NCBI GenBank assembly: GCA_037074705.1
Contig: CM073590.1
Coordinates: forward strand, 236,332,101-236,396,100
Direction of reading: 5' to 3'
Source: Zhengitettix transpicula
Lineage: Eukaryota; Arthropoda; Insecta; Orthoptera; Tetrigidae
Length of the DNA stretch: 64,000 nucleotides
Made by a program: the position numbers and the translations under genes. The number at the start of each line of letters is the position of its first letter. The first letter of the stretch is position 1. Under the pieces are notes generated by a model, which did no database searches, was not told where the DNA came from, and saw only the letters and a program-made list of their open reading frames with translations. Shown piece after piece: positions 1-12,202 of this stretch.

Positions 1-2105
1 GAAGAAATTTCTCAACTACTGAGCTTCCAGTCAGAAACTGGTAAAGGAAAAATTAAGTTTAGGCCTTGACAATGTCCTGGCTGTAGAACTGGAGAAATAC
101 AATTTATACTATTAATAGGAAACAATGATTTAAAATTTAGTCCTTATAAAAAAATTCTAAATGGATTTAAGTTTATAGAAGTGAAATTCTGAAAAACATA
201 TTTGTGTTTAATTTTTTTACAGACATAATTAATGACCTTCTGTAGACGAATGAACCTTAAGATAACAGGCGCTTGGATGTTGTTTACACCGATCCTCCTG
301 ATATGAGCTTACCGTCAGTTTCGTTTCCAACAAAAAAATAAGAAGTCTCTCTGGAAGGAATTGTAGCAATAAAGCAAGCATCCAACTCAGGTTGGAACTG
401 GAAATATTCTCGATTCGTCGCCCTTACGTATGCGATATTGGATTCCAACGTACTCCATAAAGCGTAGTTCAGAGGAAACTGAATTATACTCTATAAGTTT
501 TTTTTGGTGAACAACGGTATATGTATATATTAAAACAAAAGGTATATATCTGTTAAAATTTCAAGAAATAAATTAGTTTAATGTTTTGAGAGTGGAGGCC
601 TTTATATGTAAATCAGTGAATTATTTGAAAAAAAAATACAAAATTTACAGACTCCATGACTTCTATTAATTAATTTATAATATGACTACATTAATGGTCA
701 TATAAGTGATATAAATGAAATTTTAATAAATAAACGACTATTCTTCAGAAAATGATGACATTTTCAGATAAATACAGTAGAATTTTAAAGAAACTTTAAA
801 TCAACTACATTTTATTATCGTGGTGTAAAACATGCAGTTAAAAATTAAATTAATGAACGTTAAATATTAAGACCTATACAATGGCAACTGGAAAGACAAA
901 TATTAATTGTGTAGCATTATTTAAATCATAATATTTATTGTATCAATGTTTGGTATTAATATTTATCTTTTATTAAGGTGAAACTCAACTTAATTTTCTA
1001 CAGCAAAATTAAGATAATTCAATATTTGTTTTTAAGTTCTCTTAATTATTTAATTGTTATTACCTGAAGAACTCTGAAATTTATGATAAAACGTCGTTAC
1101 GTAATAACATTTTGTGAGAAAAAAATTATTCCTTTTAGTTCAGCTTTTTTTTCTGATTTATAGTTCAATTAATTCAGATATTCGGCGATTAGGATTGTCA
1201 TATAATTTTCAGTTAATTAGTTTATCCTAATATTTTTTTTCATAATAGCCAGATAATTGAATACTAAAAAGTGGATCAGAGTGAAATTAATGGTCAATAA
1301 TTTCGAAAACATTTCTGTCACAACTGAAGAATTAAATTTTTGGTGCCATCAAACTAATGGACTGTTAACGTGATTTATTATTAATTAACACAATGCTGCA
1401 ATTTCCACCTGCGTCCATTATAAATATATATATAAATAATTAGTAATGAATTGAAAATAATAAAAAGCAAAACTTTGCATACAAAACATTGTGTGTATTA
1501 TAATTAAAAAGACTTCGGCCCTTGATTAATAAAATTAATTGTAGCTATTAAATAGATAATGGAAAAAATTAGGCGATGAAAAAAAAACAGCAAAGGACTT
1601 AACTTAAAAGCGAAGGATCAGGGAACACTTACATTCTTTGTTTTTAATATATACGTCAATACTACAACAAAATTACGAATTGATTTTGAATTATAAGGAG
1701 GAATTTTGATTATAATTTATTCCATATTTGGCACAGGCTTCGCACCGCAGTCAATTATAAACTCCAATATACGATCGACTGTGCTTTATTTCAATTATGT
1801 TGGTTTTATATGTCGAAATAGGAATACAAAGGATTTTTTTTAATCCCGAATATTTCATGTGGTAAAGAAGTTGACTGAGGTAGAAGGAGGAATCTCTATT
1901 ACAATCCGTTTACTATAATGAAGTCCTATTCCAGAAAAGAAACTAGTACACATATATGCTGATTCATGCTAACTGGAAGTCGGAAAAATTGTGAATATTT
2001 ATAAATTAATAATAATAATAAGTAATAAACGTGAAAATGTACTAAAGTTGTTATTTTAATCAGTTTAATCCTTATTTATAAACAAATTTACACTTGAAGG
2101 AGAGG
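1..2105. other. AT-rich intergenic DNA, no gene recognised
   Basis: Very AT-rich sequence with short poly-A and poly-T runs and frequent stops in all frames. I see no splice-flanked open stretch, RNA gene or recognisable transposon domain. It is probably decayed repeat and intergenic or intronic DNA. Confidence 0.6.
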
Positions 2106-2345
2106 AGGTATCATTGTATTTAAGATGAGAGTTATTCCGTGGAGGACCTCAGGCTGAGCTCTGTCGAAGCAGGACTGTTTAATCCGACGTTACACCACTT
2201 GATAATAATGGTCCGGGATAATCCTCCGTGGGCAGTGTCCACTGAGCTTAGACCGATAACGAGATAACCGTCGGAATCTTCCCGAGGCACGGCTCATGCA
2301 CGTAAAACCGATTATAACGGATTGACGGTCTTAAAAAAATAAAAG
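2106..2345 (-). repeat. GC-richer SINE-like remnant
   Basis: A sharply bounded GC-richer block inside AT-rich DNA. On the minus strand positions 2254-2237 carry TAAGCTCAGTGG, which fits a Pol III A box, and about 30 nt further the string GGATTATCCC could be a worn B box. The plus-strand right edge runs into AAAAAAATAAAA, so the orientation evidence conflicts. It may be a tRNA-derived SINE or another retroposon remnant; no full tRNA fold is visible. Confidence 0.3.
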
Positions 2346-3361
2346 GGCAAGTCCACTGGGTATGAGAAAAATTATAATAAAATTTTTAAAACGTTCCTGA
2401 TAAATAAATTGTGCAATTTTAAAACGAACATGAAAAATTCCCTCAGTATTTAGAGAGAAAAAAATGGTGAATATGGAAACGTTTGGGAACTCCCAGAAAT
2501 ATTGTCGTTTCCACTGCAGAGATTAAAATTAACGATCTCGATGCCATTAATGGAACGCAAAATTATAATATATTTTTAATGTCCAAGAGATTGATGTAGA
2601 TCAAATTATTTTTCCGGGATAATCTACGTTTAATCAGGTAGTATATCATAAAGAATATAACACATGTGAAGAGATTTAATAAAGATTAATATAACTCATC
2701 CACAAAGGAATAATTATCATTTATATCTAATATAATTTTAATATAACAAAAAAGTTGTTTAACATGAGAATTATTAGAGAGTTAAGTTAAATAAAAATAA
2801 AATTGTAATAGAAAATGGAGTGAAACCACTGACACTGAATTAATTATGTTTCAAAATTCAATTGGATTACAATATAAATGGGGCTAAAAGCACCCGCCAG
2901 GGTGCAAAATATTTAACGATCCTTTTAACTTAAAATTTAGAGTGAGAAAAAAGCTATCAAGTAAAGCAGGATATATTTACGTATTTATCGTAGGGATAAT
3001 TGGTTCACATTTTCGAGACATTAAATTTCTGATAGAAATAAAACAAACCTTACATATTTTACTCTGACACTTTTGTATTAATTGTAAGTAAATAAAGTCC
3101 AAAAACTATTTTTTTATATTAATTATAATAATAATAATAGCTTTATATAGGCCTACTTGAATATCGTGCGTACCTTGGAAATTCTACAAAAAAGATTCTA
3201 TAACATCAATATTTGCGTGGAAATAAAAAGAAGAAATTAGAAATGTATGGAAATTATTTATAATACCTCAAAACTACCTTAATGAGACGTTGTGTTTTAT
3301 TTTATTTTATGATGTTAAATTATTTCTGACAAATTCGACTGTTTGAGTTCATTTATAACAT

Positions 3362-3367
<6 letters not shown>
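2346..3367. other. AT-rich DNA without recognisable feature
   Basis: Low-complexity AT-rich sequence with short TAA/ATA runs (for example near 3125). No long open frame and no homology I recognise. Confidence 0.55.
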
Positions 3368-3409
<42 letters not shown>

Positions 3410-3410
3410 A

Positions 3411-3449
<39 letters not shown>
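3368..3449. repeat. (AT)n microsatellite
   Basis: About 80 bp of alternating AT, twice interrupted by TTAT. Such tracts are the insertion sites of the LTR-like repeats elsewhere in this window; here there is no insertion. Confidence 0.95.
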
Positions 3450-3450
<1 letters not shown>

Positions 3451-3775
3451 GAGAATTATTATTCAAGTTCACTCCGCTTAAAAATGAAGTAATAAGTAAT
3501 TTTTCCATCTTTGTATGTGTGCTAATATTTTACGTTTTTTAAAAAGAGAGATCTGTTTATCCTCAGTTATATATAGTAAAAAGTACATTAATGAATGTGA
3601 TTTAAAATATTATTTTCACGTAATAACAACATAACCTGTTTAGTTACTAATTACCATAAAATCTTTATATTTAATTATAAATTGTGTAAGTGGAAAATAT
3701 TTAACAATAGAACGTTATAATTGAAGACGAATTGCTTTCGACAGTATATATATCAAAGAAGAAGAAGAATGTGTA

Positions 3776-4290
3776 GTCAGGCTACATGAGAGTAATTCAC
3801 GTAGTGGCCACTCCCCTCTTATAGCGCAGGAAAGGGAGTGAAAGGGGGGATGCGGAAGGGTAGAGCAAGATAGCCAAGGAGTTTACTAGAGCCCCCGGAC
3901 TATGTTTTAAGGATCCTACCGGACAATTCGCCTAAAAGGTGATGCAGGGAAAACTCTAGATAAACCTGCATCACGTAGTCGGGCATTTGGTACTTGTCCC
4001 ACGCCCTTCCGATGACGGGAGAGGGGTTAGCTGTGCGGACGCAACATTCCCTTCTCCATGCCTGGACCAGTTTCGGAGGCAGCTGGCCGACTATTACAAT
4101 AGGAATAGCTGACAACTCTTACCGTATGCCCAAGGTCTGTGACCCCGGAACATACACCTCTAAAAACCGGCCGCTGAGGTGCCTCGGCTTTTGAGAACCT
4201 TAGTTCAAAAAATAAAACAGAGTGAGAGTGAAAAGGCATCCCCAAAGGTAGCCTCCTGAAGAGCTCTCTGGAAAGATTCACTTACGAGAG
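3776..4290 (-). mobile_element. A-tailed retroposon copy 1
   Basis: Minus-strand copy of the dispersed A-tailed family (compare 61238-61791). It runs from the tail-proximal block (GGCTACATGAGAGTAATTCA) through the blocks shared by all copies: TAGCGCAGGAAAGGGAG, GGATCCTACC, TTGGTACTTGTCCCACGCCC, GAGGCAGCTGGCCGACTATT and CCGGAACATACACCTCT. It belongs to the 'AAAGGGAGTGAAAGGGG' subfamily also seen at 16347-16532. The poly-A end is eroded and the far end diverges after about 4265. Short open frames inside it are not conserved in frame between copies and are not called as genes. Confidence 0.75.
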
Positions 4291-4319
4291 AACTGCCCCC
4301 GCAGGCTTCCTGGATGATA

Positions 4320-5090
4320 TTTTACAAATTTATAAAAAAAAATGTTAGGTTTCCTAGTTGGAAGTTGAACTGCGCTCAATTTCCTAGAATTGCGTCAGGC
4401 TGGTGTTGGTTGACGCCAAAGACTCGGTAAGTACAGATACGAGTATTAATTACAGCTCAGGATAGAGTTACAATTATTCCAAATAAAATCCCCTCTGCAT
4501 TACAAGGAGCACTTTCCCTAAACATTTCTTTAAAGGATTATTAGTCGCTTCCACCCTCCATTACGTGTATCCATTTAATCGCTTCGATGAGGTGACGTAC
4601 GCGGGAAGTCTGCCAGCAAGCATAATTCCGCGGGAAGATTTGTACGACCAATTTGATTACCTCGAATAACAAGCGAATTATTCGTAGGTTTCCCAATTAG
4701 TTCAGGAAGTAAGCGACGTTGTGAATGTGAGGCACGTTTCAGTCGCTCCCGAGTTGTCATTTGTCGGTTGATAGAAGCGAGTAAATGTTGATTGTAGACC
4801 AAGTCGTGAATAGTAATAGACGGGTTTAATATCAATCAACCAGATAATGGGAGCTAATGAAATGGTACGGGAACCACAACTAGCTGCAACACATGGTCAG
4901 TGTCCTAATAAACGATCAGACAAGGGGACTGCTGAAATTACGAATAACAAGTCTGCTCAGTGCAGTTAATTAACGTATTCAATATTATTAACCTTTTTTT
5001 ATATGAAGTAGACCTTCACTGTTAAATGTTAGTATTTAATTTATAAGTACCAGATATATAATAAGAGTTAAATTTAATATTCAAGCCTGA
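4320..5090. other. Mixed-composition intergenic DNA
   Basis: Higher GC than the surroundings between about 4380 and 4960. Open frames up to 86 codons exist on the minus strand (4575-4835), but I recognise no domain and no convincing exon boundaries. A donor-like GGTAAGTA occurs near 4428. It could be exon or regulatory DNA; unresolved. Confidence 0.3.
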
Positions 5091-5095
5091 AAGAG

Positions 5096-5624
5096 GATTC
5101 TCTCGCAGGTAACCTGTGAGGGATGTTCTCTCGCAGGCAGAACCTTTTAGGAGAGACACGAAGGGGATGCCTTTTCCTCTCCGTTTTTGAACTAAGGTTC
5201 CCACAAGCCGAGGCACCTCGGCCTGTTTTAAGAGGTGTATGTTCCGGGGTCACAGACCTTGGGCATACGGTAAGAGTTGTCCGCTATTCCCATTGGAATA
5301 GTCGGCCAGCTGCCTCCTAAACTGGTCGAAGCACGGAGAAGGGAATGCTGCGTCCCCACAGAAAACTCCTCTCCCGCTATCGGAAGGGCGTGGGACAAGT
5401 ACCCAATGCCCGACCTACCTGATGCAGGTTTTTCTAGCGTTTTCCCTGCATTTCTTTAGGCGAATGCCGGGTAGGATCCTTAAACCATAGCCCGGGGGTC
5501 CTAGTTAACCCTTGGCTACCTTCCTCTACCTTTCCGCATCCTCCCTTTCAAATCCCTTCCTATGCTATTAAAGGGGAGTTGCTTAAAGTGGATTACCCTC
5601 GTGTAGCCTGTTGCCCTAAAAAAA
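5096..5624 (+). mobile_element. A-tailed retroposon copy 2, near full length
   Basis: Plus-strand copy with the 5' palindromic CTCTCGCAGG repeats at 5100-5137, the conserved middle (GGTTCCCACAAGCCGAGGC, ATGTTCCGGGGTCACAGACC, GGCCAGCTGCCTCCTAAAC) and the 3' end GTAGCCTGTTGCCC followed by seven A. This copy shows the true polarity: an A-tailed 3' end after GTTGCCCT. AAAGAG flanks both ends and may be a short target duplication. It encodes no recognisable protein, and no clear Pol III A or B box is seen in its 5' region. Confidence 0.85.
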
Positions 5625-5639
5625 GAGTTAGATTGGACT

Positions 5640-6701
5640 CAGGTTATGTTCGTTGTGATTGGTTAAAAAAAACTTTTATTCCGTCTACAAAAAAAAAAAA
5701 TTTTCAATGATTTAATTCGTCGTTTAATTACAAGAGTTTTCGACATAAATTGTAATATTCATTCTATATTAATATATTTTTGATTTTACAAAATTGTGAG
5801 GGCCTGCTAATATCTTAAAATTCCATTCCTTATATGTTTTTCTTGTTCCGAATAAACAATGATATGAAAATATATTTCTATTTTATGTGTGATTAAACGA
5901 CGAATTTTATTATTGAAAATTTCTTTTTTCAGACGGGCTGATTAAAATTTCTTAAACACTTCTGAACGAATTATACGATAGATTAAAACGAACGGCATTG
6001 ACTCAAGGCAACCACTGTTTTATATTATTCACGATAAATTCTTTTAATAAATAATAAAAATAAATCTCGACCCTGGTTACACTACATTGCCTATTAACAA
6101 AGTCTCAATTTTACACCGATATTTATTTTATCAATTTTAATATTTTATATTCTGACTATTTCTAGTGGAATTTGTAAACGTGGAAACTTATTAACTGTAA
6201 TATAAGCATTTAGAGACAACTAGGAAAATAGAAAACCAGACAAGGCGGCGTCCATGAAATACACTGAAAATTAATTTTTTTTGTATACTGAGATTCTAAT
6301 TATATATTTTAACCACTCATAGTTTTGAATATTATGAGACTGTAATTTTACAAAAATGCAGGTATTTATAATTTTTTCCTTTGAAATTCCGAGTATTTAT
6401 GTTATTTTCTTAAGATCTACTTCACGATTGTCATCCTGGGTAACTTCCTCCTAAATTATGCAGTTATTCAATTATCATTACAGAGATTTTAAATTCCTTT
6501 CTGACAATAGTGTGTGAAGAAATTCACCATTTTAATTAATTTCTATTAATGTCTTCTTAGTTACCATATTAGACATTTGTTTATAGAGATTAATTAATTC
6601 AGTATAGTACATTTGTTTGATACGAGCTGAAACAATGGATTGGAGATCAGCATTAACCGTTAATTACGAAATAATCAAAATTTCTGTATATAATACATTA
6701 T
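5640..6701. other. AT-rich intergenic DNA
   Basis: AT-rich with poly-A/T runs. No coding, RNA or repeat signature was recognised before the LTR-like insertion that follows. Confidence 0.5.
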
Positions 6702-6705
6702 ATAT

Positions 6706-7837
6706 TGTAATACCAATTTAACAGGTTATTAATTGTTTTTAATAATTAAATTGTTAGCGGTACGAATGCGTAAAGGCGACAGTCAAGGCGGTTTAGCAAT
6801 GTAAACTGGAAAACCGCGCGCTTGGAGAACAGTCAGTCTGCACGGAGATACGAGACAGAACGGTCCACAAAAAGTAATAACACAGTAAAGTTTGCTAACC
6901 TAAAAGCATGAATAGTGTTATCCATCAGGTCCAACGGCGAGATATGATAGTTTATATAAAACGCGAGAAAGCAGTCTGGTGGAGAGACACATAAAATCGC
7001 AATTTGGAAGCAGAAGTTATTTTTTGCTGCCCAAATTGAACTAATTGTCGCATCGAGAGACTTTGAGGAAATCTACATCCGGCAACCGGCTGAGGGTGAA
7101 CTAATCCAGATTCCCGGATAACGGAGACACGAGAGGGCAACGACCACGTATATTCAAATTCTGAAGTGTAGAATCAGTGAGTAATGAATGGCCTGTTTTA
7201 GTGAGTGTTGACTTCAAGCAAGAAGAATCCAAACTGGTACCAGAAGCACTGTCGTGAGTGCAAGGCAATTATTAATAATTGTAAACGATAATTGAAGGGT
7301 ATAGTCAGATTTTGTTCGCGTTTTTCTTTTCATTCGTTTTCTTTTGTTTCTAGTATTTTCATTTTGTATTCCTTTATTTTCAATTAATTAAATTGTTAAT
7401 GTTTTAATTAGAGTGTTCTTATTATCAAACCCAGTTATGACCCTGGGATAAGAGATTCGACGTATTTGATTGTAATGATATAAGATTTGTATTTTCATAA
7501 AATGCCACGAATTAATAAATGAAAATTTAAAGTATTTGTTGTTAACTGGATAAAATTCGGCGTGCAAAATAGACCTTATACAATGTAAATTTATCAACAG
7601 TAATAAATTTTATTAATTTAAATCTTAACTTAATTTTGTTAATTATTTAAATGATCTAAGACCACCTTTATAATTATTATATATTTGACGTCTTCAACGT
7701 GTGGCTAACTATCATTCAAATTTTAACTAATTTTGTTTTGTTTAATTAATTCATTTAATTAAAGATTTTGTTTCTTAATTACCTTTATGGATTCACCGAC
7801 GTGGGGCAAATTAATCGCTAACCTGTTGTTTGTTACA
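6706..7837 (+). mobile_element. LTR-like repeat copy 1 (solo-LTR-like, ATAT target duplication)
   Basis: Begins TGTAATACC and ends TGTTACA, directly flanked by ATAT at 6702-6705 and 7838-7841. TG...CA ends with a 4-bp duplication fit an integrase-inserted LTR; no gag-pol lies inside, so a solo LTR or non-autonomous element is likeliest. The left part has the family block TTGTTAGCGGTACGAATGCG. The middle carries the palindrome TGGTACCAG (7235-7243) and a splice-donor-like GTGAGT. Later come a block near ACCCAGTTATGACCCTGGG, an ATTCGGCGTGC motif near 7555 and two AACGTGnGGC motifs close to the right end. At 1132 bp it is the longest of the six copies. Confidence 0.75.
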
Positions 7838-7845
7838 ATATATAT

Positions 7846-8190
7846 AACATAAATTTGTCCTTTTATTAGAAGAAAATGTTAATTATTCTGTTCCCTAACA
7901 ACTATTAAAAAATTTTAACGTATCGTTGGTGAAACCGAAATTAATTAGCTGTAGTTCAGAAAAAAATTGATAAAAAAAATTGGAACTGTTCCGGATAATT
8001 TCTTTTAATTATGTCTAATTGAATTAATTTACAAGACCACAATTGGAAACGTTATTTAGAAAAATATTGCTGCAGCAATGAAAATACAATCTCTGGAATC
8101 TGAACGTTATTCCAAAGATTTTATTTTTATTTTTAATTCAGTTAATAACGATAAAAACTGCGTTGAGTTCCTTCTGGAATCTCTAGAATA

Positions 8191-8230
<40 letters not shown>

Positions 8231-9480
8231 GGTCATGCATAATAGAAAAATGTATTCTTTAAGCAATCCAGTAATGAGAATGCCAAATTTGGTTAATTGT
8301 TTGGATATTTATTTATTTTATTTAAAACTATTAATGTTGCTTAAAGACAAGATTTTGATTTACGAATATTTATATAAAAATATATTTTGTTATTCGTTTT
8401 AAAATTAATATAATTTTATAATTATAATTTTGTTTGACTCTTTGATTAATAAAATTGGGGAACTGTCGGCAAAATAATTAATAAATTTTTTGCTTCAAGG
8501 ATTAGAGGATGAATAAATTAAAAAATTTCACCGGGTTCTTGAAGTAATTACGATTTATCTAGTGTTGAAATTAATGTGTAGTAGCTGGAAGATTTACCAT
8601 TTTATGGGAAAAGAACTTAGTTCTTAAATTTTTTTTAGAAATATATCTTTCAATCTGTAACAAACTGAGTGATATAATAAGATGGTTTGCTTTCTTAACT
8701 TGTGATCCTGATAATTTTGTATTGGGGTATGGGGTTAGGTAATTATGCTCAAACTTATCAATATTATTTCTTTGTGACTTTTAAGACACTAGTGTAGTCG
8801 AAACAAATATTCGATGTATTAATATACTTAGTATCGATATTTTTTATAACCAAATTTTTTAATTATATAATTCCCGTCAAGAATTATAGAAAAAAATATA
8901 CTTTAAAAATCCAGTAATGAGAATGCCAAATTAATTCATTGGAATTTTATTTTTATTTAAAATTTTTAGAATTATTAATGTTGCAAAATCTGTTCCAGTC
9001 CTAGAAACACAGAAAATACATCTATAAAATGTTAATTTTGTTGAATAACAAATGTAGAAAAAAACATTAATTATTAATAATTTATATCATCACTTCATTT
9101 GTCTGATTGTGGCTATTTTACTTATAAATTTTTCATTTTACTATTAAGAATAATTAATAATTGATTTAAGAATTATTATATAAAAATATTTTTTATAATA
9201 AATATATTACTAAAGTCATCTAATTCCAGTTATGAATGGCCTATTCCCTCCATTATGCTAATTTCCTCCTTCCATAAACGTGAAGAGTGTAAATTAGAGT
9301 TAATTAAAATAAATTCTCTAAATAACAAGGTAGAAAAGTTCTGTATGGTGTTTCGATTGTAACCGGAAACGGTCATTTAAACTTCATCTGACAGAGATTC
9401 TATTTACAGTTCCAAACCCCGAGAATAGTCCATAGATGCAAAAAAATATCATTCAAATTTCACTAACGTCTTAACAAACG
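7846..9480. other. AT-rich DNA with an internal duplicated segment
   Basis: AT-rich. A (TA)n tract at 8192-8229 is followed by a segment containing AATCCAGTAATGAGAATGCC (about 8263), which recurs diverged near 8909, so part of this stretch is a short dispersed duplication. The 69-codon frame opening in the TA tract is microsatellite read-through, not a gene. Confidence 0.5.
8192..8229. repeat. (TA)n microsatellite
   Basis: About 38 bp of alternating TA. Confidence 0.95.
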
Positions 9481-9813
9481 ATATGAAAATTTATTCTTTG
9501 ATACGAAATACTTTTATTTGTTCCTTGAAACGACTCTTATTCCAAGGTCGATCGATATCTCGACTTGAAGCACCAGATAGAGTTAGGCACAAACTCTGTG
9601 GCTCCATAGTTATAATAGTTAATATAAAAAATATTTTTCTCTTCTTTTTATTGATTTGTGATAACAAAAGGTCGATCGTTTCAAAGAACAAGAGAGCGGA
9701 CACGAATCCTTGACCTCAGGATCCGCAGTGCCCCAAGCTATTTTGCGTCATTTAAAAATTGCTAGCTGCCACAAGGGAAACACTGCAGGAGCCAATCTGA
9801 TGCAGACGAGCAA

Positions 9814-10059
9814 ATGGCTGACAGCCAACATGGGAAGATAACATCGGCTCTCAGCACTGGGGAAGAGGGCGAGGGAAACGCTCTTTGTCAAGGTCCAGTG
9901 GTCAGTGTGAATACTCCGCCCCCGACGCCCCCGCGACCCCCTTCAAGGGCACAATACAGTGCTAGATATATTTCATCTTGCGGCCATGATAATTTCGTTG
10001 CTTCATATCCCACATACATAATTATAATAAAACATGAATTGTCTCATATTGTGTACTAA
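9814..10059 (+). CDS. Weak candidate coding exon, unknown product
   Basis: An 81-codon frame in a GC-rich island (9700-9960) set in AT-rich DNA. ATGG follows a purine-rich context (GCAAATGG). The first 50 residues are of mixed, protein-like composition with a proline-rich stretch (PPPTPPRPPS); the end becomes AT-rich and unlike protein. A donor-like GGTCAGTG near 9898-9906 would end an exon before the proline run. No family is recognised and no second exon was identified, so this may be a shadow frame in non-coding DNA. Confidence 0.2.
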   Translation: MADSQHGKITSALSTGEEGEGNALCQGPVVSVNTPPPTPPRPPSRAQYSARYISSCGHDNFVASYPTYIIIIKHELSHIVY

Positions 10060-10084
10060 ATATCACAGTAAACAAATTGAAAAA

Positions 10085-10165
10085 ATATACGTCTGGTTTG
10101 AAAATTAATAATAAGATTAAACAGCCAAATAGAGACTATAGGAGTGATGTAAATAACACACTATC
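10085..10165 (-). repeat. Penelope-like terminal repeat fragment
   Basis: Contains TACGTCTGG...GAAAATTAATAATAAG...AGCCAAATAGAGAC, the outer end shared by the PLE termini at 45.5, 54.1 and 58.4 kb. The hammerhead-like part is missing here. Confidence 0.5.
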
Positions 10166-10434
10166 ATATTTCAGTGTCTGTATTTGGGTATTTTATCTCA
10201 CTATTAAATATCATAGTAGTCATTTTAAAATATTTATCTGTTTTTTTTCTGTATTGTAACCGTGTTACAGTAAATCTTTACAATACGAATTAATAGTCAA
10301 TGAGTACAAATCTTCAATCAATTGGAAAAATGAGGCGCAGAACAGCGAAGGTGCAAGACAGCAAAGTTTCTTTTGATTTAAAATCTTATCAATAAAATAA
10401 ATTAATTATACATTTAACTTAAAGTCTACTTTTT

Positions 10435-10765
10435 ATTAATAATAGTATTTGCGTGCCCAGCGATGTCCGGGTTGTAAAATCTCAGCGACATCCATAATCT
10501 CAGATTTGTTGTTATTTTGATGTGAAACCCCTTCACCCCACGTCGAAAGATCCACCAGTACGTATGATGAAAGGGATTGAAATTATACAAAGAAAAAATA
10601 CGTAGAAACACTATAGAGCCCATTGACCCCGAAAAGTTTATACGACGCAAATATTGGCCTTTTGAGTATGTTTGAAACTTTCTCTGCCCCTGCGGGTGTT
10701 TACGTGTCCCCCAATGTGTTTGTTTCCGCTTCAAAAGGAACATGTGTACAAGGTTTAATCAAATT
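10435..10765 (-). mobile_element. Helitron-like module fragment
   Basis: Minus-strand homologue of the modules at 22.4 and 29.0 kb. It shares CAGCGACATCCATAA, CATTGACCCCGAAAA, the ATATTGGCC block, and a left edge that reads GGACATCGCTGGGCACGC on the minus strand, a diverged version of the Helitron-like 3' tail (compare 12180-12202). The 105-codon minus-strand frame covering it is fortuitous, since other module copies are not open in that frame. Confidence 0.55.
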
Positions 10766-10879
10766 TTCTACACGTTTCTAGAATCACCAAAAACAGTCTA
10801 TTTTATTTATTAAAAAATATATTAATTAAGTAAATTCATGCATTTTTTACTTGACGTATGTTTTTCCACTAACAACATA

Positions 10880-11047
10880 AATTAAATAAATTAACGACCC
10901 TTTTTACAGCCAGTTTAAAATATTTTATTTAACACAACGACGTGTGCTTTTCATCTGATGAAAGTGAAAATAAGGCACTGAAAACGCCGTTGCGTTGAAT
11001 AAAATATTTTAACATGGCTGTAAAAAGGGGTCGTTAATTTATTTAAT
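10880..11047. repeat. Long inverted repeat around a hammerhead-like core
   Basis: Arms 10880-10939 and 10988-11047 are close reverse complements (shared blocks AAATAAAATATTTTAA, GGCTGTAAAAAGG, GTCGTTAATTTATTTAA), separated by 48 bp. The loop plus the start of the right arm reads CTGATGA (10955-10961), AGTG (10963-10966), CACT (10976-10979), GAAA (10980-10983), then a 5-bp stem and 4-nt loop to 10996. This is the order of hammerhead ribozyme elements, but the cleavage position (10997) is G, so activity is not expected. It is probably a decayed terminus of a PLE-related retroelement. Confidence 0.6.
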
Positions 11048-11599
11048 TCCCAATTTAATTTATTTACTCCAATTAAGTTTGCACTTAGTTGAAGCTGTGA
11101 TTAAATGTTTATGATTTTAATAAATGATTCTTGGTAATTCGACCAGGACGAAAGCCATCGTCAGATTGGAATAAAAACCTGAGAATGATTTATTTAATGG
11201 ATTCACCTGGAAAAACGTTCATTATTTAAATATTAATTTGTAAGGATAATGTTAAAATAAATAAAGAAATAATTAAGAAGTAGCCGAAAAAGAGGCCAAA
11301 TTAATTTTTCTGCAAACCTTATTGCTTTCGTCAGGTAACGTATTAAACTTATTAAATTAAAAATATACCTCATGACACTAAAATATTTCAGCAACTTATA
11401 CTTTAAGTTAAATAAAAGTTTTAATATCTGGGAAACTTGGCCGGTTTATTCTTTAGTTAATTTAATATAAAATACGTAAATATTATCAATATTACGAAGT
11501 TAATTTTTTGGACAGGAATAAAGCGCATTATGTATCACAAGTTATTTGAACGAAATTACAAAAAAGAAAAAATAGCATGATTATTTTCAGTAATCTATA

Positions 11600-12202
11600 T
11601 CTATATAATAAAAAAGGATGTATATTTGTATGTATGTATGTATGTATGTATTTACGTTGTTCTTTATACAAATTTTATCGCGTGGACAGAATGCAACAAA
11701 AATTGGTATACGTATTCTGCCAAAATCGAGAACCGGTACTGTGAGGGTGAGAAACCCCTAGCATATATGTGGAAAGAATTTCAATTAAAAACCGTGATCA
11801 TTAAATGTTAAATTATTGCGCGCCAAGAGACAATGACGTCACGCGAGAGAAAGACGTTACTACGCAACGAACAAAGGAAATATTTCCTTTATCAGGAATG
11901 AAATAAAGCAGAAATATTTTCTTTAAATAAAAAATATAATTTTATACAGCAATACTCCATCGAATGGTAATAAAGAAGAATACGAATTACTTTACCATCC
12001 TTGGGGAAAATGTAAGTTAATTTTCGCGCTGTATTAGTTGTGAGTCTAGCTAACAATTTCATCAATGTAATATTTCGTAATGTATGAAGACTGAGTGACG
12101 ATTATATCCTGAAATACTCAAGGGATATATTTAAGTATTTAATTAAATACTTTTTGGAGTTTATATAAATAAGTACACGAGCAACGCCGGGCACCCAGCT
12201 AG
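11600..12202 (+). mobile_element. Non-autonomous Helitron-like element 1
   Basis: Starts A|TCTATATAATAAAAAAGG and ends CACCCAGCTAG|T, matching the Helitron convention: 5' TC, 3' CTRR, insertion between A and T, no target duplication. The 3' end has a GC-rich tail (GCAACGCCGGGCACCCAGC) with a small GGG-CA-CCC hairpin. A GTAT tetranucleotide run lies at 11627-11650. No Rep/helicase coding is present, so it would be moved in trans. The same 5' start and internal blocks (CGTGGACAGA, GCGCCAAGAGAC, TGACGTCAC) recur in the adjacent element. Confidence 0.65.

Noticed and set aside
2237..2254. tRNA gene on the minus strand (A-box match)
   Set aside because: No anticodon arm or acceptor stem can be drawn; at most a SINE remnant.
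6706..7837. Complete LTR retrotransposon with internal gag-pol
   Set aside because: No open frames or RT/integrase motifs lie inside any of the seven repeats, and no second LTR in the same orientation is close enough to bracket a coding body.
10426..10743. 105-codon minus-strand frame as a gene
   Set aside because: It coincides with a Helitron-like module whose other copies are not open in this frame.
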